A DNA stretch of 64,000 bases, taken from NCBI GenBank assembly GCA_030737835.1, contig CM060857.1, forward strand, positions 4,343,279-4,407,278. The letters are read 5' to 3'. Every line of letters starts with the position of its first letter. Positions within the stretch are counted from its first letter, which is position 1. This DNA comes from Acorus gramineus. Lineage: Eukaryota > Streptophyta > Magnoliopsida > Acorales > Acoraceae. A model generated the notes under the pieces. That model had not been told where the DNA came from and ran no database searches. It saw only the letters and a list, made by a program, of their open reading frames with translations. The translations under genes and the position numbers were made by a program. Shown piece by piece: positions 48,520 to 60,183 of this stretch.

Positions 48520-49230
48520 GGTATCCCTTGACTGGGAAAAGAAACCTCGGGAAAGCAGCATGAAATCCCGATATAGGATACCCCGACAACCAAACAAGGA
48601 ACACGAAGTACCCTAGCCCGGGTTTCAACGCTGACCTCACAAGGCCCCCTTAATCCAGAAAGGAACACTAGAAGAAGACATCAGCCCTAAAGAATACCAC
48701 CCATCGCACTTGATCATCTACATCTAGATAATCACCCACCGACATCCTTCAACATCCATCTCAAGACCGGACCCAACATCATCGGGAATGGTCGCATGAA
48801 CAATTTGGTCACGAGCGACCCGTCTTCGCCTCATCCACACCCTCACTCCCGAAGGGAGGCATTTTGGGACTTTGGGAGAGACTTAGACTGCTCTACACCC
48901 CCGGTCCACCGGTAGCCTCTCCCCGCTCCGTAGCTCGCCTGGTCCTCTGACCGGGGGCCTGTCTAACGCCGGGGCTGTACTACACGAATCCAACGAAGGG
49001 GAGAGCGATTCCACGCTCGCGGCACCATTCATTTATCCATTTCCGGGTTAGCCCCTACCTGACATACTCCCACGATCAGTACCCCTCCGACTGCATCGGC
49101 GGTACCTACGGATGAGAGCCTCCTGCCAGGACGGCTACAACCCGGCCTCTTTAACTCGAACAACCACATTCATTACCCGCTCAACGAGATAATACACACA
49201 TGCTTAACAGCAACCAACACACATATATAT
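48520..49230 (-). repeat. LTR-derived filler inside C
   Basis: Contains minus-strand pieces of a related LTR in altered order: 48840-49160 resembles A2 at 12830-13000 (CTCCCATCCGTAGGTACC, TGATCGTGGGAGT), and 48535-48660 resembles C LTR 46160-46270 (CCTTGTTTGGTTGTCGGGGT). It replaces most of pol. Confidence 0.65.
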
Positions 49231-50557
49231 TCATAGGGAGCTAGGGAAACAAAACATTACCTCGAACCATGACGCCCGAAACCTGCGCCTCCTCAGCCGA
49301 AAGAGCTGCAACTCTGCCTTGAACAAACTGCGGCAGAGGAGCAGGAGCACGCCCCGCCGGCTGCCACTGCTGAGGTAGCACACAGGGTCGGCCAGCATCA
49401 GGGCAATTGTATCTGATATGCCCGATGCGCTGACAATGGAAACAGCGCCGCCTCTCCGGCCGCCAGGACTGGATGGGCACTGCCGCAATGGGTGCTGGAT
49501 CCCACGCTGGCACCGCATCCGCTGGAGGAGAGACAGCCGCTGACTGATCAAAACGGGGCCTCCTCCTCTTACGCTGCCCCTGGTCCCGACTCCCGGAAGG
49601 ACCCTGATCTGCAGAATGGGTCGGAACCCCCGCGATGATCCCGAGGTCTCGCTCGACTGTCTTCGCCCGAGACACCAAGTCCGAGAACCTCGAGAAAGCC
49701 TGGGAGGAGACATGCACCCGAATGGCGCTGCAGAGACCAAGCTCGAAACGGCGGCACCGCGCCTCTTCGTCCATCACCAAAGCTGGAGCGAACCTGGATA
49801 GCCTCGTGAAGCGCGTGGAGTAGTCGGCGACAGACATAGAGCCCTGCGTCAACCGTTCAAACTCCTGCACCACGATCTGCTGCGCCGAGAACGGGAAGTA
49901 CTCCTCCAGGAAATACCTCCAGAATCCTGCCCAAGAAAGCTGCTCCACTCCCTCTGGAATGTCCACCACTCGGGTAGCCCACCAGTCGGCAGCGCTACCC
50001 TTCAGCATGAAGGTGGCCAGAGAGACTTGCTGGCGATCGGTGCAAAGCATGGTCGAGAAGATCACCTCCACCTCCATCAACCATCGCTCTGGGGCAAGGG
50101 GATCCGCCAACTGGCCATAGAACTCGGGAGGGTGGAGCTTCAGAAAGGCTGCGAGGCTACACTGCTGCACCCGCGCTGCAGCCTCTAGCCCCACCTCCCT
50201 CGCCAGGGGATCCTGAACCCTCGCCGCTGGAATCACCACGGGGACTGGGGGTACTTCGGGTACCACAGACGGATCTGCTGCCAAGGGGACCTGTGGAACT
50301 GCATCACGGGCCGCCCTCAGCTCCCGGATCTCCCGCGCCTGCTCTACCAACGCTCTGGTCTGCGCCTCCAGTGCCTTGATCCGAGTCTCCAACGAATCCG
50401 CTATCCGAGCGAACGCACGTTCCCGTGCGGGAGGCTCCTGCGCCGATCCTGGCCTCACAGCCGTGGACTCTCCAGTAGCATCCTCGCCTCTAGCAGGTCC
50501 GGAAACCTCCAAAGGTCGAGAGGGACCATGTCCGCGCCGTCCTCCACGAGGAAGCAT
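49231..50557 (-). CDS. Gag of element C, intact
   Basis: Read from ATG 50557 (MLPRGGRRGHG), which aligns with the gag start of A1; an ATG 45 bp upstream also exists. About 440 codons, uninterrupted. Order: N-terminal coiled coil (LEAQTRALVEQAREIRELRA), Retrotrans_gag core (FLKLHPPEFYG, LAPERWLMEVE, ATFMLKGSAADWWATR, DYSTRFTRLSRFAP), a basic stretch GQRKRRRPRF, then the CCHC knuckle CFHCQRIGHIRYNC near residue 385. Gag forms the particle that packages element RNA. It runs into LTR-derived sequence at its C-terminus (near 49250), so a pol fusion is not possible. Confidence 0.88.
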
Positions 50558-50659
50558 ATCAGCAATCCTAAGAAAACCAGACACTAGGATCAGAATACTC
50601 ATATCAAAATCCTAGGACTCATCTCTACGAAAGAAGACCATTGGCTCTGACAGGACCAG

Positions 50660-50671
50660 GCTCTGATACCA
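50660..50671 (-). other. Primer binding site of C (iMet tRNA)
   Basis: Minus strand TGGTATCAGAGC, an exact complement to the plant initiator Met tRNA 3' end, 6 bp after the 5' LTR. This orients the element on the minus strand. Confidence 0.92.
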
Positions 50672-50677
50672 CCAATT

Positions 50678-53612
50678 TGTCACGCCCCGGGCATCCCCGG
50701 TACGCGGCAAGTGTATATAAAATATCAGAATCTACACAGGAGGTCAATAATATCATACACAAGCAGCCAGAATGACACACAGACAACAAAAGCAGGGCTG
50801 ACATGATATATACACCAAATGCGGATAACTAAAGACTGAATCTGTAATCAAAACACACTACAGACTCCATACATAATCACATGTCCTGTGAGAGCCAATA
50901 TACATACAAAGACATCCAAATACAACACAAACGCGTGCCCAAGCACGGAAAATAATACATACTGGTACAAGGGATGCTGATAGCCTCAGAAACTCGCGGG
51001 ACGTGGCGCTACTCCGCTACTGATGAAGTCCCTCGGGGAGCTCCTCCTCCAGATCCGACTCAGATGACACTGAAGAAAAATATTATGCGAGGGGTGAGCC
51101 ACACGCTCAGTGAACGGCACAACCCATGCATCACAGACAATATTGACCACAACCAGATAATCCTTATCATCCACAATTACATTACTCAAGCCACAACAAT
51201 GATAGCAACAACTCAAAGCCGTGGGTTGCTCAATCGCCAACCCACTACACCCTCACCCTCACCCTTCAATGGGCGACAAAGGATATTGGGACTGGCTACA
51301 CACAACCAGCGGGTCGCTTCCGCCAACCCGCTACACCCTCACCCTCACCCCTCAAGGGGTGACCAAGGATATTGGGACTAACTGCACCAAAACCAACGGG
51401 TCGCTTCCGCCAACCCGCTACACCCTCACCCTCACCCTTCAATGGGTGACATAGGATTTTGGGACTTACAATCCAGTGGGTTGCCACATCGCCGGCCCAC
51501 CATACCCTCACCCTCACCCTCAACAGGTGACCTAGGCTCTTGGGACTGACTAGGCTGTTGGTCACCCTTGGTCCACCGATAGTCTCTCCTCACTCCGTAG
51601 GTCGTTTGGCCACTCCCATGTTCAGCACAGTCCTTCTACCAAATCAGGAGGCGCCTACTACTGGGAGCCCCTGCACGGGACAACCTGTCTAACGCTGAGG
51701 TAGTCTCTACACGGATCCAACGAAGGGAACAGAACAGCCTATCCATCGCATATGATCCACTCGGATCCGCAGACAACACACCATAACAACACTAATGTTC
51801 TGAATTCCTCAGAACCCACCAGGGCGCATAACTACGATGCGGGGAACATGCATAAGGTTATAACAGGGTGGAATATCGTTGGGGAAAGAAACTCGGGAGG
51901 GCAGCGTGAGTTCCCGTTATAGGACACCCCGACAACCAAACAAGGAACACGATGTACCCTAACCCGGGTCTCACCGCTGTCCTCGCAAGGCCCCTCCCCT
52001 ATAGTATTCACTATAACATGCAATTTTAACGAATACTAGTATTTAATTTAATAAATAAACTAGTAGGGCACATGCATCGGTCGGGCTTCCTAACATGGAA
52101 CCAGGGGACATGCTGCATGGCTCATACACATATCCTAAGGGTGCAAGTCCCTAACATGCAAAGTCTAGGGTAACATGCATTCTACAATTAAATCATGCTC
52201 GCATGATATACATATTACACATGCCAATATCTATCCATGGTGCCCCAGGAGAGGTCGGTATACGCCCAAGTGCGTATAACACCTCCCTACTGGGTTGGAT
52301 TGTCCCACTCACCAGAGATCGGGGTTGTCGCGCGACCGTTCGTCTAGATCTGCAAGACAGACATTCAATATGGTGAGAACAATACATAAATACACAAAAA
52401 TAATCTAAAATAACTTACACTCGGATAAACGTACATACGGCCCGTACGCACGCGTATCCGAGCATCCCGACTCACTCCCGAGCCCACCGGGCAACTGCAC
52501 GCACGGCCACCCGCCTCGGGCGCACCGCCGAGCCCCCGGCCCGCGAGCCCGGACAGCCTGCCGAGCATCTGCCCGCAAGCCCCGGACACACTGCACGCCC
52601 GGGCAAACTGGTGCACCTGCTCCCAGCCTACCCGAGCTAGCCCTGCAGCCTGCCCAGCGCGCACGCCCAGCCCTGCTGGCCCCCAGCGCCAGCCGAGGGC
52701 CCGCACGCCCAGCCCTGCTGGCCCCCAGCACCGCCCGAGCGCACGCACGCGCGCACGCCCGCGCGCACGCGCGCGCGCATCCGCGCCAGCCACTGCGCCG
52801 CACCCCCTGCGCTGCTGCCCTGCCCGAGACAGCAGCCTGCCAGCCCGAGCTGCACGCCTGCCAGCCCGAGCTCCTCTACCACCCACCTCCGACCCCCACC
52901 ACAGCCTCCGACCGCCTCCCACAGCCCTCCGACGGCCACCCACCGCCGCCAACCTCCACCCAACCCCATTTCCACCCTCCTAGCATACATCTAAGCAAGA
53001 AAGAGAGGAAAAAGAGGCTTACCAAGGGGAGGAAAGGAAATCCGGTTGCTCTCCGCGCACCGAAACCTCTCCCAAAGGGCTTCCAACGCCCGGATCTACT
53101 CCTACCTTCGAAATGAGCCAAAACAGAGGAGAAGAGAGGGGGGACGGAGGGGCAAATCTCACCGGAATCCGGATTTGAAAGCACCGGAGTGTAGATCGGG
53201 ACCCGATCTACACTTCCTATGCTTTAGGTTTTAAGCTTTGAGGGGTCTAAGGGCCTCAAAAGCAAGAAAAACGGAGGAGAGGAGAGAGAGGGCTCAAGGT
53301 AGGAGATGATGAATAGTGCCAGGATATTTTTAGATTCCACTTATATAGCGGGCGACTTAAAATACCCGGATACGCCCCGAAACTGCGAAATTTCAGAAAC
53401 GTTACCGGAATTCAACGAAATTTTCGTGAGAGGTCTAAAACGGCACCAGGACACCAAATATGCAGTTAGATTTCCAATCGGAGTCCTCTAACTCGGGACG
53501 ATAGCTAACAGTCCAAAAATTAGCGGTTCCGATCGAAAATCGAAAAAAAACAAAAAACTGCCAGAACGCTCCAACGGTTACCAGCAGGCTAAAAAGTGAC
53601 ACATATATAACA
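50678..53612 (-). repeat. 5' LTR of C
   Basis: 2,935 bp, TG...CA. Differs from the 3' LTR by scattered single bases and a few indels, the largest in the CG-rich block (a 50-60 bp segment present at about 46855-46910 is absent here) and at 52278-52303. Confidence 0.9.
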
Positions 53613-53617
53613 TGGAT

Positions 53618-54448
53618 TGCAGAAGAACAACGTTGTTCTCATAAGGGAAATGTTTGATTCATTGGAAGCAGAACAAGTATTATATTTTATTGTAAATGCA
53701 AAATAAAAGTGGGTAGTTATTATTTCTTTAACTTTCCCAATTTTATACATTTCGTAGATTGATTTCAATCCATACCTGCCCACACGTGATCGTTCTCCAT
53801 TACAAGATTTTGCGTTCTTCAAAGGTTGTCTGGTCGCCAATAGGATTTCTGAGCCATATATGCCAGATAGATACCTCCGACAGCTTGGTCATGTCCAATC
53901 CATCCCAGGAGAGCCGATTCAACCCATTGGAAAGACAAGAAGATCACGCTTAGCTAGCAGTTACCGAGTGACATATGGAAGTAATGTCACTCAAATGGAG
54001 CAGTGGGAGGACGTACTTTTAGGTCTGAGAACAAGAGGCCACCAGAATATCAAGCAATGGGACACAATGTCAAATTATATGGGGTGGTTCAGAAGAGTTA
54101 TCCACCCTTCTATATCAAAGCCAGAGAGTAGAAAATTTTTTAGGTATAGTGGGAATTTGTGTTCTACCACACCACAAGAGGATTGGGTAAGTATGATTCT
54201 CATTTATAAATAAATGATAAAATCTAATAGCTTTATTAACGCATTAATGTTTCTTTCTTGTGTAGCGAACTCATATATCACAATACTTGCAACCACTCGC
54301 ACAAGGTCGACATACAGCGAATGTTTGGCAAAGGCACATGCAAAATGTATTGGATTATTGTCAAGACAATGTACCACTTCCGTCGTCGTCAGGTCCCCCA
54401 AAGTCACCGACTAGAGATCGTCGTTCTAAGAGGTTGAACAACAATTGA
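53618..54448 (+). CDS. PMD protein, rest of exon 3 to stop
   Basis: Continues the gene split at 44950. Segments 53618-53676, 53758-54186 and 54266-54448 have GT-AG borders. Joined to the left part with one TGGAT copy, the frame is open for 584 codons and ends TGA 54446-54448. Motifs: REMFDSLEAEQ, IDFNPYLP, PYMPDRYLRQLGHVQSIPG (family: P.RV.RQFG..Q.IP), a C-terminal basic RDRRSKRL. With no other visible lesion, the gene looks intact apart from element C. Confidence 0.85.
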
Positions 54449-54589
54449 TATATAATTGGAGCTTATAGATTCAACAAATCATTTTGCTTTTTCATCGATT
54501 TGTTGAAATGGATGTTTATTTAAGTAACAACAATGAACAAATCAGTTGTGTATTATATGATTTTTGTAGGATCACTTGTTCAAAGTGAA

Positions 54590-54850
54590 TAACTATCTTA
54601 CATTAAACAGTGTGGTTGTTTATTTGAATGGTGGTATCTATGGTTTTGAATGCAAGTATCTTATTAAAAACAGTGTGGATGTTTATTTGAATGGTGGTAT
54701 TGATGGTTTTGAATGCAAGTATTTTACTTTAAACAGTGTGGATGTTTATTTGAATGGTGGTATTGATGGTTTTGGATGCAAATATCTTACTTTAAACAGT
54801 GGACTTGTTTATTTGAATGGTGGTATCGATGGTTTCCATTGCAAGTATAT
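54590..54850. repeat. 63-bp tandem repeat, four copies
   Basis: CAGTGTGG occurs at 54608, 54671 and 54734 and CAGTGGAC at 54797. 63 is a multiple of 3 so a 104-codon frame stays open, with repeats of VYLNGGIDGF. Lies just past the PMD stop; I do not consider it a gene. Confidence 0.85.
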
Positions 54851-54859
54851 CATTGATTT

Positions 54860-56125
54860 TTCTGTTTCCATCGACTTGAGTATTGTCTAGGAAGTTTAAA
54901 AAGTTAGACACTCACTATGTCTAACCCATTTCAGAAAGTATGTCATTAATTTTTCTATTTCCATCGACTTGCGTATTGTCTAGGAAACACAAAAACTTAG
55001 ACACTGAATATGTCAAACCCATTCCAGAACCTATGGAATATTTTTCTGTTTTCATAGACATATTCATTGTCTAGAAAATTTACACACATAGACACTGAAT
55101 ATGTCTAACCCATTCCAGAACCTATGGAATATTTTTCTGTTTCCATAGACAGAAGCGTTGTCTAGTAAAGTTCTAAACTTAGACACTGAATATGTCTAAT
55201 CAATTCCAGAACCTATGGATTATTTTTCTGTTTCCATAGACAGAACCATTGTCTAATAAAGTTCTAAACTTAGACACTTAGGATGTCTAATCCATTCCAG
55301 AACCTATGGATTATTTTTCTTTTTTCGTAGACAAAATAATTGTCTAGAATATTTGAAAACTTAGACATTATATATGTCTAACCGGTTCCAGAACCGATAG
55401 ATTCTTTTTCTGTTTCTATAGACAAAATATTTATCTAGGATATTTGCACAATTAGACACTGAATATGTCTAACTCATTCCAGAACCTATGAATTATTTTT
55501 CTGTTTCTATAGACATCAGCATTGTCTAGTAAATTTGTAAACTTAGACACGGAATATGTCTAACCCATTCCAGAACCTATGGATTGATTCTTCTGTTTTC
55601 ATAGACAGAATCATTGTCTAGGAAATGTGAAAACATAGACAGTTAATATGTCTAACCCATTCCAGAACCAATAGATTATTTTTCAGTTCCCATAGACAGA
55701 AATATTGTCTAGGAAATGTGACATATTAGACATTGCGTATGTCTAACCCATTCCAGAACCTGCGGATTATTTTTCTGTTTCCATAGACATAAAAATTGTC
55801 TAGTTTATCCACAAAACATAGACAACGCGTATGTCTAACCCATTCCAGAACCTATGGATTTATTTTTCTGTTTCTGTAGACATGATTATTGTCTAAAATA
55901 TGTAACAACCTAGACATTGTGTTTGTCTAACCCATTCCAGAACCTATGGATTTTCATACTTTTTCCATCGACAATCATAATGTATAGCTTTTATTAATTC
56001 ATAGACAGCATGGGTGTCTAACTCATTCCAGAACCTATGGATTAATTCTTCTGTTCTCCTCGACATAAGGGATGTCTAGGAAATATAATAAGTGTAGACA
56101 TTCAGTGTGTCTACACGTCCAGAAA
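54860..56125. repeat. About 91-bp minisatellite, 13-14 copies
   Basis: ATTCCAGAACCTATGG recurs at 55021, 55112, 55203, 55294, 55385, 55476, 55567, 55659, 55750, 55842, 55934 and 56024 (spacing 90-92). Every unit has TAGACA...TGTCTA pairs, so each can fold. Sits between the convergent PMD and transposase 3' ends. Confidence 0.92.
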
Positions 56126-56447
56126 TATAGGTTTGTATGTCTTTAGAGATAACTTTTTCTTTCATTAATGCAATGGAGTCAATGTCAAATTCCCACCATA
56201 ATATAACATCAAACACAAATTCCCAAACTTTCTACTATAAGATATTCAGAACAGTGGGCAGACCTTACCCACCTATTACATACAAAATGAACACTTTCTA
56301 ATTTGGAGCTAACCTACCTATTACATACAAAATGAATGACTGTTGTCATATACAAAAGATATACAGCTCCACAATATAAACACAAACATCTCTATGTAAG
56401 ACTTAACAAAAATACGGTCTTACACAAAATGTGATGGTTTTTTGTAG
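56126..56447. other. Transposase 3' flank
   Basis: AT-rich; duplicated ACCTATTACATACAAAATGAA (about 56270 and 56315). Likely the 3' UTR of the minus-strand gene. Confidence 0.5.
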
Positions 56448-59421
56448 CTAAACAAGGTCCACGACGTCGACCAAAGCAACATTGCTACCAGCTAGACTTC
56501 TGAATACCTCCATTCGACTAATGTACGGCGTCACCCAAGAGCTCGCGCTGTCCAAATGGAATCTTTCCCAAGTCGTTGTAACTGGAGGTAAAGGAGCATC
56601 CGGAGTTAACTCCAAACCTTGAAAATGGCAGCCTCCAACATAACCAATACATAGGATCCGGTGTGAAGATGCAGGAGGTGGAGGATCTCTTATTGGAAAA
56701 AAAGTCAAACATTGATTCATAGATATGAGTACAACTACAATTTTGTAATATGATGAGATGACATAACCCATTTCGGGCATTGTCATCCAGTGCTCCCTGC
56801 CTGCAATTGAAGTTTGACATCGTAGACTCCTCTTTACCTCCTCTACACGGTCCAACCCATAGAACACTAAGTTGTATTCATCTGGGTGTTGCTCAATCTC
56901 CAAAAGAAGATCATTCCTGACATCACGCCAACCTTCATTCGACATCCCCAGAAATGCAGCAACCACTCGATACCCGCAGTGGCCATCTCCGGGTACGTCA
57001 CGAATGTCAACTATAAAAGGAGACAAGAAATCTGGAAATTCATTCTTATATTGGGAGCACCCGATGAACCGATGACAAAGAAGTCTTGATCGTTGCACAT
57101 CTATCTTGGATTGCTTAGTAAGTGGTCGATTCTTCATTTGCGAGTGTGCAGGAGGAAACGCTTCTGAAGCAATGGATCTCTCAACTGATTGAAGAACATA
57201 TTCAAAACCACTTGGATTTCTCTTGGTTGACTCCTCTTCGATGGCCTTAGCCCTTTTCTTTCCATTTTTCTTACGGCCCCTAGTGTTCACTTTGACAGTG
57301 GGCTCTAATAAGAGTGTCGCAGCCGGTTCACTCAACTTTTTTAAACTTTTTTTTATTTCCTTTCTTTGGACCATATTCCCAGTTGTGAACCGTTTCATGA
57401 GTAGTTCAATCTCTGGCGCAATATCAACCACATCGGAATAGTCTTCAATGAATGGAGTCATACAGAGTTTACGCCAAAATGGATGGATGACCGATAGAGG
57501 AATTGGACAACTCTTATGCCTGTATTCAGCAATCTTGTGTGCACATGGTAGACCACAAGTTGTATGGATCACATGGTTGCATATATTATTGTTCGGACCA
57601 ACCCCATCACTAGCATGCACCTCATGCTCGATCTTTTGAAGGGCGTATATGGAAACCACACCAATGAGATCCTGAAACAGGAAGCCTCGATACTTATGGG
57701 GAATCTTCGTAAGGCTCTCCTCAAGCGAGGCCCGAATGTCAAAAATCTGCAACTTCAACAAGTTGTGAATTGTCTGCCATGAATTTACAAAATTCTGAAT
57801 AGATGTGCCCAAATACTTCTTTAGCTTTGCATGATGACCCTCAACACGATTAGTGGTACTGTTATCGAGGTGCATGTGTCTATTAGTCCATGCAGACACA
57901 AATCTTTCCTTATGCTTGTCCAACCACGTGGCCCGAATGTAAGAGATAACATGTGGATAATTTTCAAACTCATTTGCAAAAAAAGTCAATTTTCTTGTGT
58001 AATCTTCTTCGCTTGAAGCCCTCATCACTTGGGACCATGCATCCATAAAGTTTTTCCATGCTTCTTCGGAGAATGCTTTTTTGCAATTTTTCACAATGTT
58101 CTTCTCAATATGCCAACGACATAAGAAATTCATAGTGTTTGGAAAGACTACAGAAATAGCCTTCATCAGTCCGAGCTCGTGGTCAGTGATTATGACCTTT
58201 GGAGGGGGGGATTCATCAAAAAGTGTTTTGAAGCACTCCAACGCCCATGCGAAGTTATCTTCTTTCTCCGCTCTCAAGTATACAAAGGCGGCAGCAAACG
58301 TCTTCCCAGTCGATGTGATTCCAACTATTTCGAGGAGGGGCAATCTATATCGGTTTGTCTTGTAAGTGCAATCCATTATAAAGACAAGCGGAAATGCTCT
58401 AATAAGCTGTATGGATGTAGGATGAGCAAAAAAAATGTCAGACACCACCTCACCCTCTGCCTCCATTCGATGTCGCTCAATATACCCATGCTCGTATATC
58501 AACTTCATCAGTTGTTGCATGTTTGTACGACCACAAGTTTCTTGAATACGCAACTTCGTCCGTGCATTATATATGTTTCTTATTGAGCTAACATTAGTAG
58601 GATCTCGACTCTTCAAGTGGGTTAGGATGTCCCGAGGACGCATGCCACTCACAGACATGCCTTGTAATACAGAATACTCTTCGTCTAGCAATTTTCCAGC
58701 ATATGAATGACCCTCAAAATCCTGGATGAGGGGGTGATTGTGTATACCACAAATGACTCTTGAAAACCATTTCCCAGAATTTTCAATTGCCCTCAATTTA
58801 AATGGACACCCACATTTTTTGATCCGGTTTGACGCTTCACTATGATTTTTTTGTCTACAAATCTGATCCTTGGTCGCGTGTCAAACTTGCCCCCTCTTTC
58901 ACATATTAAATCAACGCGTGCTGGCCTACGATGACTTGTAACTTCTGAGCGGCCAATCACCACAATCACCCCAACATTCCTGCCGATTCTCTTCATCCAA
59001 TCGATTAATTCCGTTCGATTATCAAACCCCTAAAAAAAACAAGAAGATGATCGTTAGTGTCTTTACCCTAAAGACTGTATATGTACATTTGAGGAGAATA
59101 TGAGACTACATAATTAAATGACACAAATTACCATAGATGTTGTGAAAGGTTCCGTGGTGTCTACATTGGGATTAGCCTCGGCCGGGATGACCTCTTTGAT
59201 GGGGATACTCTCCTCCTCCCCCGGAATGTAATCATCTACATTTAAATTTAATTGTACTATTGACCTCTGCACATATAATACACATATTAACATATAAATA
59301 TTTCATCAAATATATGTAACTATACATTTAGAAGCACAAAGACTGACCTCACTGCTCATTCCTATATAGTTGAAGATATTTGAAAAAAAACTTTCTGATG
59401 CTACCAAATCGAATGGAATAC
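56448..59421 (-). CDS. MULE transposase fused to an OTU cysteine protease domain
   Basis: Exons 59348-59421, 59132-59266 and 56448-59029. A FAR1/MuDR-like N-terminal DNA-binding part (RPARVDLICERGGKF, KKCGCPFKL, CGIHNHPL) is followed by the MULE transposase core: FIMDCTYKTNRYRLPLLEIVG and IITDHELGLMKAI (two catalytic Asp), FLCRWHIEKNI, then a SWIM-type finger (TTCGLPCAHKIAEYR). The last ~180 residues hold an OTU fold: VPGDGHCGYRVVA with the Cys nucleophile (about residue 605 counted from 58796) and GGCHFQGL with a candidate His (about 722). A one-base shift in the A6 run (minus strand, 58815-58820) separates RQTGSK from KCGCPF; otherwise 780 codons are open. Expected to excise and reinsert H; the OTU part may remove ubiquitin or a host tag. 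Confidence 0.88.
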
Positions 59422-59429
59422 CTATAACA

Positions 59430-60174
59430 ATATTGAGTTAGTAAACATAGTAATTTATGCTAATAAAAACAACAATGATGAAAATCAAACAAATATATAC
59501 TTAAAAAAACCAAATGGTCACCACCATCCCCCAAATCATCACCAACAATACATACCACAACTAACCCTAGAAGAACCCACAACTTTGTTCATCACCACAA
59601 AGTCACAATTCTCACCAACACCACCAACAACAAGCACACTTTGAAATGTATCACAACGATAAACAAAACAAATTTTAAAAAAATTACCATTATGAACAAT
59701 AAACCCTAAATATACCAACACTACATCAATAAATACAATAACCATGATCAATGCCACCTGACAAACACAAGAAAAAAGAAGAAGAAGCAAAGATTCAAAA
59801 GAAGAATGGATTATCACCTTTTTTGGAGTGAAATCTTTTCTTTGAGCTAAGGCATCATAAACTAACTCAATGAAGATGACGATCGTTGCCGGAGTGTCGT
59901 TGGAGGTGGAACAAACGGTGAGTCTCAGCTGATTATTGAGAAAACCGGGCGCAATTGCCGCACAAGGTGGTATGAACGCGAGAAGAGAGAAAGGGCGGGT
60001 AAGGATTATGTGTGTTTTGATTTGGGTAGTGGGCTTGTCCAAGCCAAATTGATAGGGTGGTGGCAGATAGAAGGTGGTGCTCTTAATCATTATTTTTTAG
60101 AAATGTTTGAATACCTTTGGTTAGTTGAGGAGGTGGTGCCTAAAGTAGCTTAGGTGGTGGCAATATCTCTGCCC
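59430..60174 (-). promoter_or_regulatory. 5' region and terminal repeat of H, transposase side
   Basis: No clear exon. An open 183-codon stretch (59539-60090) lacks features of a gene and crosses the terminal repeat. The transposase transcript probably starts here and may have a 5' UTR intron. The last ~130 bp resemble the left end at 41577-41700 in inverted form. Confidence 0.4.
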
Positions 60175-60183
60175 TTTTCTTTA

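Larger units (their letters stand above)
44951..53612 (-). mobile_element. Ty3-gypsy element C, nested in H, gag-only
   Basis: 8,662 bp flanked by TGGAT (44946-44950, 53613-53617). LTRs 44951-47880 and 50678-53612 are 2.93 kb and almost the same, implying recent insertion. On the minus strand: PBS, intact gag, an LTR-derived filler, short RNase H-adjacent and integrase/chromodomain remnants, polypurine tract. Protease, RT and integrase are gone, so it is non-autonomous. The pol tail (VEVQWQHRSG) places it among Tekay/Del-like chromoviruses. Same family as A1 and A2. Confidence 0.92.
41577..60174. mobile_element. Giant Mutator-like element H carrying PMD and transposase-OTU genes
   Basis: Left end GGGCAGAGATACTCCCACCA, right end (other strand) GGGCAGAGATATTGCCACCA; similarity continues to CCACCACCTA. 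Flanks TTTTCTTTG (41568-41576) and TTTTCTTTA (60175-60183) are an 8/9-matching 9-bp target duplication, the Mutator hallmark. Inside are a plus-strand PMD gene, a minus-strand MULE transposase with an OTU domain, and minisatellites between their 3' ends. 8.66 kb is a later LTR insertion, so the original element was about 9.9 kb. The transposase belongs to the element itself, which suggests autonomy before the damage. Confidence 0.85.

Noticed and set aside
54576-54890. 104-codon frame with repeated VYLNGGIDGF
   Set aside because: Simple consequence of a 63-bp (21-codon) tandem repeat just past the PMD stop.
54860-56125. CRISPR-like periodic repeat
   Set aside because: Plant transposon context; the whole 91-bp unit is conserved with no unique spacers, so it is a minisatellite.
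58179-58586. 135-codon plus-strand frame
   Set aside because: Antisense shadow of the transposase.
59539-60090. 183-codon minus-strand frame
   Set aside because: Crosses the terminal repeat of H and has no domain; transposase exons with good splice sites start at 59421.
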